Of a stretch of 64,000 nucleotides of DNA, positions 53,036-61,310 are shown piece after piece. The number at the start of each line of letters is the position of its first letter. Position 1 is the first letter of the stretch. Origin of the DNA: Dipteris shenzhenensis. Taxonomy: Eukaryota > Polypodiophyta > Polypodiopsida > Gleicheniales. Under the pieces are notes generated by a model, which was given only the letters and a program-made list of their open reading frames with translations, had not been told where the DNA came from and made no database searches. Both the position numbers and the translations under genes were made by a program. The DNA lies in the NCBI GenBank assembly GCA_047967505.1, contig CM106538.1; one strand, 5' to 3'.

Positions 53036-53479
53036 CTAAGTCTTCGTAGCTGCCATCTCGTACAATGGAGAAGAATTGAAGAGGATAGGAATTTAGGAAA
53101 GGAAAATACAGAGATTTATAGAAGAAACACAATAGTGAAAATAAAAAAAAAGCTTTGTAGACAGGGAAAGAAAAGGATAAGATTTTATGAGATGAGAGAA
53201 TGGGAAAGAAAAGATAACACACAGGAGGGAAAAAGAGCAAGTAAGGCAAAGCTCACTAGACACACCCACAACACAACACACGTAAATGCACGTACGAATC
53301 CTAGTATTGCAAGGCAGCGAGACGTAGACTTGACGTGATGGCAAGTAGAACGTTTGTGACGGCAAGTAGCGGCGATGTAGCAACACATGAAGTAGGAGCC
53401 GACGAAGCAGCGGTGCATGCAGTCACGTCTAGTGTTTGTAAACCTTGACTCTTGGGCACCCTTGCTAGCAGGAGATCAT
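53036..53479. other. Unassigned, purine-rich interval
   Basis: A/G-rich on the + strand with no recognisable coding. It contains CGTAAATGCACGTACGAATCC but no GTAC cluster. Confidence 0.4.
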
Positions 53480-54213
53480 CGCCTTTGGTTTCGATTTCCC
53501 CTTTGGACTGGATCGATTAGAGGATTGGACATTGACTTCCCTTGGGTCCTCCTCTCGTCCTTTGAGGCTATCTCAGATTATTGTCCCTACATTATACAAA
53601 ATCCTTTTGCCTCAACCCTGGGTTTCAAAAAGAGGTAATTCTCTTTGGCGAATGCATCGGTCAGCTAAGTGGTGGAGGAAAAGACTGCGGCAACTTTGGA
53701 CATCTTTGGCAACAGGTTTTTTAATGGCGAGTGCTTCTAGGATTTTTTCCACCTGGACAGTTGCTGGCCCATGGGTACATTGCTCTTGCTTTATGTCATT
53801 GGTGTTTGATTTCTCAAGCGACTGTGCCTCATTTAATCTGGCATTGCCCGTCTTCTCGGCAGTTTCTGGATTCTCTTCGATAGAGGCAACGAGCGAGATT
53901 CCCGACTGTTCTCTTCGGGAAATTTTTCAGGCTCTTTAGTTTTCATCCACAGCGACCGGAGTTTTATCTTTTCTGTGTTTGGGTTCGCTATAGGGCACTT
54001 TGGACTTTATGGACAGACGGCAATTGTAAACTCTTTAGTGATCCCAATTTTTCTTTGTTTGCTTTCTTTAAGTGTTCTCTTTAGCAATCTTTCTTTGATT
54101 GCTTGTAGACTCGCCAAATAGATCAGGATGTATATTTGGCTTATAATGAGATCTTCAATTGATGTATTTTCTAGCGCCTCTTTTTTGAGGTGATTATTCT
54201 TGTACTAAAAAAA
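53480..54213 (+). mobile_element. LINE family A subfamily (A2), 5'-truncated
   Basis: Matches A ORF2 from LEDW onward and the A2 fragment at 27488-27852. It ends in a seven-base A-run (54207-54213) followed by (GT)n. Confidence 0.82.
53515..54162 (+). pseudogene. LINE-A2 ORF2 C-terminus
   Basis: SSSRPLRLSQIIVPTLYKIL, then KWWRKRLRQLWTSLATGF. A frameshift near 53700 follows, then the FHPQRPEF-like and LWTLWTDGN-like ends in other frames with several stops. No intact frame remains. Confidence 0.72.
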
Positions 54214-54236
54214 TGTGTGTGTGTGTGTGTGTGTGT
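54214..54236. repeat. (GT)n microsatellite
   Basis: TGTGTG tract after the A2 tail. Confidence 0.92.
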
Positions 54237-54479
54237 AGTGAAGCACACTTAGTGCTATCTAGGACCATGACACAGGTGATGATGCAGTAGAAGGCGCCGT
54301 CTTCAGGAGGTGCCAATGATTTAGGAGGTCCCTATGATGTAGGGCTGATTGCCTTTTATGTAGGAGAGGTGCCTATGATCTAGGCCATCCTCTCTCCCAC
54401 TCTATAAATGAGAGGCTTCTCTCTCATCCACTCTTGTCATGATGCATCTCTTCTCTCCCACCACTTCCCAACACCTGTA
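54237..54479 (+). other. Unassigned; possible promoter-like TATA sequence
   Basis: Contains CTCTATAAATGAGAGGC (about 54398-54415) within a region of degenerate repeats (GGTGCC(A/T)ATGAT). It could be the end of a decayed LTR, but no termini are visible. Confidence 0.35.
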
Positions 54480-55385
54480 AAGCCAAAGGAGGCACAAATA
54501 CCTTTGACCAATAAAGACTCTCAGAACGCAATAAATTACCTACAAGAGTGGTCATGCCATTCCATTTGAGATGGGAAAGTATGTGCTTCCAATCAGCAGT
54601 CAATGAGAGACAAAAGGGTATCCCTTTACTCTACCTTTAATGTGACCTAAAACAAAATCCCATTGAGTGGGCTGCCAACTACCAATGCAAAATCAAATGT
54701 CGCATCATAAAGTCCATGGCTGAGCATAAATTGCAATGTCATTTTCCCCTCTTATGAGTTAGAATATGCATGTGAATATTAAGGATATTCAATCCCCAAT
54801 GCATTTTAGTTGTGCAAAGCTGATCCATTGAAACCAGCCTAAGGGCTTTCCGGTGAAAGGGTGACCACCATAAAAGCTCCATCATAGTAGACATAACAAA
54901 GGCAGATAAAATTGGATGTAGGCAACCAAAATCTATTGAACTATGCGGTGCAAAGGCCATGTTGCGAGCTTCCAGTATTCCAAGTTTTTCTGAAGCATGT
55001 GAAGCACGCAGTCCATTTGCTGACGGCAAGTAATATGTCCACCCTTAAGGGTAACCAAGATGTGTGCTAGTTGCATGGGTAAAACAATGACCCTTGGCCA
55101 TAATAAATGATGCCAGGCTTTCTCATGGAGAGGCAGGAGTTTGGATTTCTGAAAATTGACATGCAAAGCAACAGTGGGAAATAATTTCACCAGTTCTTTC
55201 TTCCAAGTAGTTGGCATGTGTTGAGTGCCCCGCACATGATTAACCATGTACAATAATGCAAGTGAAATGGCATCCCAATAATCTAGAAACATCCATGCTC
55301 GAATGGCATCTTTAAATTCTCTCTCTATGAAAGGTGATTCAAGTTGCGAAGCCTGTTTCTGAGATAGAATTGGATTGACATATCA
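54480..55385 (-). pseudogene. LINE-A ORF2, internally deleted copy, minus strand
   Basis: On the minus strand: ESPFIEREFKDAIRAW, MFLDYWDAISLALLYMVNHV, MPTTWKKELVKLFP, then a jump directly to ALHVNFQKSKLLPLH. The RT palm with YADD is deleted. It continues with LEYWKLATWPLH, RKALRLVSMDQLCTTKMHWG and GLNILNIHMHIL, and stops at about 54480 without a tail. Confidence 0.78.
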
Positions 55386-56465
55386 AAGGAGTTCATGAAT
55401 CTCTTCCTCCACCACTTTAGTGGGCATCTCATGCGCCAGAGTTGATTTGTCTTATCAGAAATCCAAGGTGGGGGCAAATGAACTTTATACAAAGAAGATA
55501 TTGTAATATGAGATAACCTCAAAGGACGGGCCGATGAACTTAGGGAGCAAAGAATCCAATCTTAAAGCCTGTCATGGAGCTCAAGTGGAGGTACACGCAC
55601 AAAAAGAGCTGAAGCATGTGAGCAATATTTTGCCACAGAGGGTGATAATGCATCCCTAAACTATATTTGATGGCAGCCAAAAGAAAAGATATGATGGTAT
55701 CATGAATCACATCTACCACAGAGCGCATCCCTTTGAACTAATAAAGTAGGAACGTTTGGGGTCCTGTAAAGCCAAGGGAGGATCAAAGGCCTTGGACCAA
55801 TGTATACTTTCAACCCTTAAAGAATTGCCCTGTAAAGAATCACGGCAATGTCGTTCCAAGTATGAAAGGATATGCTTCCAATCAAAAAACATTTTAGAGA
55901 CCAAAGGACAGCCTTTGATCTTGCCACCAATACTACCAAGTAGAAAATCCCATTGAGTGGGCTGCCAATGACCAAAAACAGAGGTGGTGATGTGCAGAAG
56001 CAAATAGCACATCATGGCAGCTAAAGATTGATCACCTTGCAGAAATTGCAGCATCACTTTGCCCTTACGAGCAAGGGTATGCATTTGAATATTGAGAAAA
56101 TTTAAACCCCCATGCATCTTTGGCGAACAAAGACGTTGCCTTTATCTCAAACTTTTTCGGCAATGTTTGGAACGCCAAAAAGTTTCCATAATGGCTGACA
56201 TAAAGGCATTAAGATCTTTGTTGCCAAACACATGATCAAAGGTAGGTATATGCCACCAAAATAGATTGCACTATTCTTAGGCGAACATGCAACAGCCAAC
56301 TTGCTAGTTTTCAATAGTCCAAATTTTTCTTCAATCTTGCAAGGACCCAGTCAGTTTGTTGATGACGAGTAATCATCCATCCCAAAGGATAACCCAGATG
56401 ACGAACTAATTGAGTTAGGTAGAACATTTCCCGTGGCCATAAAAGACTATGCCAGTCTTTAGAAC
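55386..56465 (-). pseudogene. LINE-A-like ORF2 from RT thumb, 5'-truncated in (GT)n
   Basis: The minus-strand copy starts KDWHSLLWPREM right after a (GT)n-like tract (56466-56498) and continues QLVRHLGYPLGW, MHGGLNFLNIQMH, HWQPTQWDFLLGSIGGKIKG, IHWSKAFDPPLALQDPKRSY and PLKWWRKRF. It ends at about 55386 against another A copy and has no tail of its own. Confidence 0.8.
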
Positions 56466-56498
56466 ACTCGCACACGCACGCACACACCCACACACACT
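56466..56498. repeat. Degenerate (CA)n
   Basis: CACACGCACGCACACACCC and CACACAC. It is the 5' flank of the minus-strand LINE copy. Confidence 0.85.
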
Positions 56499-57453
56499 TG
56501 GCAACCAAGATTAGGAAGACTTTAGTATGCCACACACAACCCTTTGAGCTTCACATTTTGAGGGTCCATTTTCTCCACAAATGATTTAGGGCACATTCTT
56601 GCACTGAGGTTGAAACGTTGTATTCATGCTAAAGTGTTTCATGAAAATTCCGAAATGTGTTACAGTGAAATTGGTCTAATTGCCATGCATCAAACATATC
56701 ACCAAGTATTGTCTATCCTCGATGTGCGTGATGAAGATTTGAGTTGACCCTAATTGATCTTCAATGCATGTGACAAGTATATATGAAGACCTCAACATGC
56801 TCTGCATGAAAATGTGGTCCATGTAGAACTTCCACTTTGTAGGAAGAATAAAAGGGGGATCAAGAGCAATTTGATGAAGCCATTCCTTGGATTCGGTTGT
56901 TACAGATGACAGACCATTGCTCTACTTGGCTTGGGGCTTTTGTGAGTTCAAGTATCACCCTTCAAGTCATAGGACTGTGACAAGGTTCAGACGGGGATGC
57001 CTTGGTTGTTGATGCTCGCTCTGGGGGATGTTGTCTAGGTTCATGGATGAGGATATCCTTGTGGAGATTGCTTTTGAGCTTGTTAGGGCTTTAGGTCATG
57101 TGGAGCAATGTTTCTTGACTTCAGGTTGGTATCTAGATCATAACCCTAATCACATTACCTTGGGTTCATGAAGGGTTTGACTCGATAGACGTGTCCTTGT
57201 AGTGGCTCTCGGGCAATGGGAGTGGATTGATGTAAGGAATTGAGAGTAGAGCCTCTCCTTCTTTTGCTATACGGTTACATTATAAAAAATCAGAGCTCAT
57301 TTTAGGGCCTTTTAGCCTAGTCTCCAAAAGGAAAATAGCCCTCCACCAATCAAAGAAGGGCCAACGTAACGTTGGAAAAAATCACAAAGAAAAGAAAAAC
57401 AAATACCACCAAGTTTGCATTCAATGAGGATACTTGAGCTGCCTTATTATACC
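56499..57453. other. Unassigned interval
   Basis: No frame or repeat that I recognise. A + strand stretch near 57040-57110 reads FMDEDILVEIAFELVRALG but is isolated and flanked by stops. Confidence 0.4.
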
Positions 57454-57758
57454 TGACATATGGTGCAGAATTTGGTATTTCTGACATCACCGGCGTGTCC
57501 AAAGCGTGCCAAAACCCCCGGAATGACTTCTGAAATGCTGAAAACGGACCCTAGAGGCCCAGAGAACTAGCTATACAAAATGAAAGCGATTTGATAGGTT
57601 GGCCCCTAGCCAACCTGTCAAAATGCTTTCATTTGTATAGCTGGTTTTCCTGGCCTTTTTTGCCTTTTTCAGGCCTCGGAGGGTCTGTTTTCAACATTTC
57701 AAAAGTCATTCCAGGGACGCTGGTGATGTCAAAATACCAAATTATGTACCGTATGTCA
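57454..57758. repeat. Long inverted repeat with a 5-nt loop
   Basis: The left arm (57454-57605) and right arm (57611-57758) are reverse complements with roughly 80-90% identity. The centre is GGTTGGC-CCCTA-GCCAACC. Outer ends are TGACATATGG and, inverted, TGACATACGG. It could be a foldback element (MITE-like) or an inverted duplication able to give a hairpin RNA. It has no coding. I see no clear target duplication. Confidence 0.83.
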
Positions 57759-59321
57759 ATGGGGTTTTATTGTTTTAGAGGAAAGTGAAATGAAGAAATC
57801 GTGAATTTCTCTCAGGGCTCCAAAATAAGCTCCCTTTTTTCTTAATGGTAATGCCGGGAGATTGTAGCTCAACCTTAATGGCTAGAAGGCCACCAAAGCT
57901 CCTCATTCGGAGAAATTTCTGATGACTTGGAAATTGGAATCCTTTTAGAAGAGACTGTGGAAATCCCTCAGGAATAGAAAAGCCACTCTTTTCTTTTGGC
58001 TTTTCACGGAGGGATTGCAATGAACTAGTGGAGGTCTAGGTTTGGGGCAGCCCCTATTTTCCCTCCTGGCCTTTCCGTTGAGGAGTCCATTCAGCAATAT
58101 CTATGCGATTGCAGACAAGTCAGGTTTATTTGGAAGGGGATTGCTAGTCTTTTGAGCACTTCTCTTTCTTCTTGTTTCTTCATGACCTAGAGTTGAGTGG
58201 CTTGGCTCTCTCTTTCGGGGCCTCTTCTTGGGCACTTTCGGTTCAATGGGATTAGTTGAGTCATGTTATCTTAATGACGGTACCCAATTTCCTTAGAAAC
58301 ATGCACATGGCTTGGTGGATACTTTTTGGGAGATTCAGGCGAGCATTTTCAGCGTGGCATCTTTAAAGATCTAGATGCATAGAGGCTTTGAATGGCTCCT
58401 AGCTCCACACCTTACACACTTTTGCTAGTATTTGGACAGATATTGTACACACTTGATGGCCATTTGGATAAGTATGCAGGAATCTTTCCAGGCAGCTTTT
58501 GCTAGTAGGACTGTTTTCCTAAGGGACTGGAGTGGCTCCCCGTTTTTCTCAATGTCCACCGCAGGGTTGAGGTGGCAATCTTGGCATGATTTTTGCTCAT
58601 GGGGTATTTTTCATACTTAATAGTTGTCGTTTTATTTTGAAAAATAATAAAAGGGGGATCAAAGCGATTCCATAAGATCACTTACCTAAATGGATGCACG
58701 GTCGGTGCACCATGGTGGTAGTAAAATGTGGGAATTTTTCTGGTTCCCCTTTTGGCAAGCTAGGAGGAGGACAATGCTGATGCAGATAGTCTTGCTGAAA
58801 CCATATCCATACAAAGATACTCTCTCTATATGTATGTGATGGTTTAGGAGGCCACATTTAACTACAAAACTGAAGGTGAGACTCTATCTGCGGTAACAGG
58901 GTTTTTATGTAAATATCATAAATCTTTGGTGGAAATGTTGATTTTATGTCATTTTCACCCTCAATGCTTCACAAAGTCTTTTTCCCACAAAACCATTGAC
59001 CTCAAGAGCTCACTGGTTTTGAGGGGCAAAAAAATGGGGGACCACATGCCACCTTGGCATTAAATTTCCCATTCCCACAAAACTACCACAGTGTCATAAG
59101 GCCTTTACTGTAGAAGGTGTGGGAGAATATAATCACTTGAAAATGCCCCATCTTGCCCAACTTTTGAGCCTTGCTGAGGTAGGCCTAATATCCTAAAAAC
59201 AGCTCCATGCACAGCTGTTGTTTTGAGTAGGGAACCAAAAAGTGGTTGTTTCGTGTGTGGATTCTGGAAATGTAGCTGTCTTCACCCACCACAGTCATGC
59301 ATGTGTGTATACGTATATGCA
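57759..59321. other. Unassigned interval
   Basis: No convincing gene. Short + strand frames near 58430-58620 (RDWSGSPFFSMSTAGLRWQSW) are isolated. Confidence 0.4.
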
Positions 59322-59406
59322 TGGGATACTGTCCATTTTGGAGACTTCCCATCTTGTAAATTTATGAGAATATAAATACACTGCACTGGATTTTACTAAA
59401 AAAAAA
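59322..59406 (+). mobile_element. LINE family B, extreme 3' end only
   Basis: GGGATACTGTCC through TATAAATACACTGCACTGG and an A-run (59398-59406). It is nearly identical to 5910-5993. It begins after a TGTGTGTATACGTATATG tract and ends at GTATGTGTATGTG. Confidence 0.86.
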
Positions 59407-59426
59407 GTATGTGTATGTGTATGTGC

Positions 59427-59461
<35 letters not shown>
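59407..59461. repeat. GTATGT/GT tract then (GA)n: compound microsatellite
   Basis: Degenerate GT then pure GA (59431-59460). The B fragment ends on the GT side and the minus-strand E copy on the GA side. Confidence 0.92.
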
Positions 59462-59464
<3 letters not shown>

Positions 59465-60104
59465 ATTAAAGTCTTTGGAAGATTGATGCATCTATGAGAC
59501 AGTGAGAAACCTGATACAATAAGCTGAAAGCGTGGGGCTACTAAACGAGCATCATGGCCCATGCTAAATACTAAGTACTACATGGTCATAACATCATCAT
59601 CATCATCATCATATCAAATCACATCCAACGTCAAGTTTGGTCAGATACATTAGGTAGATGAGTGGAGGCCCCAAAAGGGGAGTAGGATATCAATGATGGA
59701 TCCGGTGGTGGAAGGGCTGTACTGACATGCAGAGATAGAGCGTTGGCAGCTATATGTGGATGTGGTCCATCATGGCCTCTTGTCGATGACTCTACATCTG
59801 ACAAGGGCCACAATAACCTTTGTCGGTTGTGCTCCGCCGGTCTAGAACATGGATGGGATGTCCCCAAGCATGATCTGTGCGTCTGCCCTCTGTCGAGTGT
59901 GTCGTGTCATTGACTCTGGATCTCTACCTCTCCGACCACCAGCCGTGTCTGGTGGTCTGTGTGATGTAGCTGGGAGAACTCCATAATCATACTGTGAGAT
60001 GAGTCTGTCCCTGTCTGTGCGATCTGAGTAAGCACTCTTTGTGCCTTACTGCCTCATCGATGAAGGTAGCCACTCTCAATGCAAAGTCAATGCAGGGGGG
60101 GAAT
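59462..60104 (-). mobile_element. LINE family E, 3' part, 5'-truncated in (TC)n
   Basis: On the minus strand it begins after (TC)n at 60106-60129, carries FIDEAVRHKE and a 3' UTR matching 37535-38050, and ends CCAAAGACTTTAATAAAC directly at (TC)n. A short (CAT)n run lies at 59586-59610. GA on both sides marks (TC)n as the target. Confidence 0.82.
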
Positions 60105-60167
60105 GGAGAGAGAGAGAGAGAGAGAGAGAATGTAGGGAATGGAGGGGGGGGGGGAGAGAGAGAGAGA

Positions 60168-60199
<32 letters not shown>
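60105..60199. repeat. Two (GA)n blocks separated by a G-run
   Basis: Both GA blocks are followed by AATGTA (60129-60134 and about 60198-60204). The spacer is GGGAATGGAGGGGGGGGGGG. The repeated GA-AATGTA could be a target duplication. Confidence 0.85.
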
Positions 60200-60202
<3 letters not shown>

Positions 60203-61310
60203 TATGTGGGAGACCCAATAGGATCTATAGGTCAAAGGTGAATCCATAAAAAAATACATGTTCCAGCTCTAAAAATAGCTGTCAACAATAGTTCATGTGT
60301 TTGCGCCCTGAGCACGCTTGCAATTGTGTGCTCAGTCCAAGAATTTCCAGCGATGTGCTAATACCTCCTTGATGTAAGCTCCTAGCCTCTTTGGTGGCAT
60401 ATTTCTCCCTCATTATCGGAAGGAGTGTGTGTCATTCGTTCTCCATGTCCACAGGTGAGGAGTGTGTCGGAGCTGGTCCATAGCTGGCATGCTAGTTTCC
60501 TTTTAAAGAGAGATATTCTCATTGAGATAGCCTTGTCCCTCATAGGGCAGCATTGGATTGATTCCTCTTTTCTAGAAGGCTATCTTTTGGGTCCTGCCTT
60601 TGTATGCCTATCATCTTTTTAGTTACCAGCTCTTTGATCTCAATGTCGGTGTCTGGATGCCCTGACGCATTGATCACCCAATAGCCCAGCTGTTTTGTAC
60701 CAGCCCTTGTATTTGGTTTCTTCCTTTGCTTTGCAAGGGAGCTTGTGCTTGTGCATTTTTGCTACTGTATTGAGAAATTTGATGTGTTGGCATAGGAGTG
60801 GTAGCGTGCACTTCAGCTAATAAGATGTGTAGGGGGTTTGAATCTTGATTCCGGGTTCTTCAATTAGAAACCTTTTTTGCACTCTCTCCACACTGTTCCG
60901 TGAGCGAGCCCTGGAGCCCAGGCCTGGCATCCATAAGAAATGACAGTAAAATGATCAAGCAAGTACTGGTTCCAAGAACTAGGCATCTCAACAAAATCGT
61001 TCCTCGGAGGGACAGGTCTAATTTAGCATGAATCAATACAAAGTCCTCTGGAAATGGCAATAAGTTTGTAGTCATCACAGTGATTTTCTTGTCTTTTTAT
61101 GAACATATTTGAATTAATGCAAACTTCACATGGCATTCGACTGTGTTGCAGCTGAAAGTTTATATCGACGGCCAACCTCAAGTTGAAGTGATACATGGCT
61201 GCCATTTTTACTTCTCTGTTGGGGAGTACATTCTTCAGAAAGTGTAACAGTGGGTTCTTTACTTTTACCTGTTTTATCCCTTTAACCAATAGAGCGGGAG
61301 TCGGTGGGAT
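60200..61310 (-). mobile_element. LINE fragment (E-like), minus strand, 3' end at (TC)n
   Basis: Minus-strand RT thumb-like sequence (FNLRLAVDINFQLQHSRMPC, then VISYGCQAWAPGLAH) lies at about 60890-61290. Its FDxLVxPxxxYGxxxW-like pattern is shared with the E copies. The 3' end ATTGGGTCTCCCACATACAT abuts (TC)n. The E 3' UTR is not recognisable, so this may be a different TC-associated family. Confidence 0.5.

Noticed and set aside
58430-58620. Possible LINE fragment (RDWSGSPFFSMSTAGLRWQSW)
   Set aside because: Isolated tryptophan-rich peptide without neighbouring RT or zinc blocks; not enough to call.
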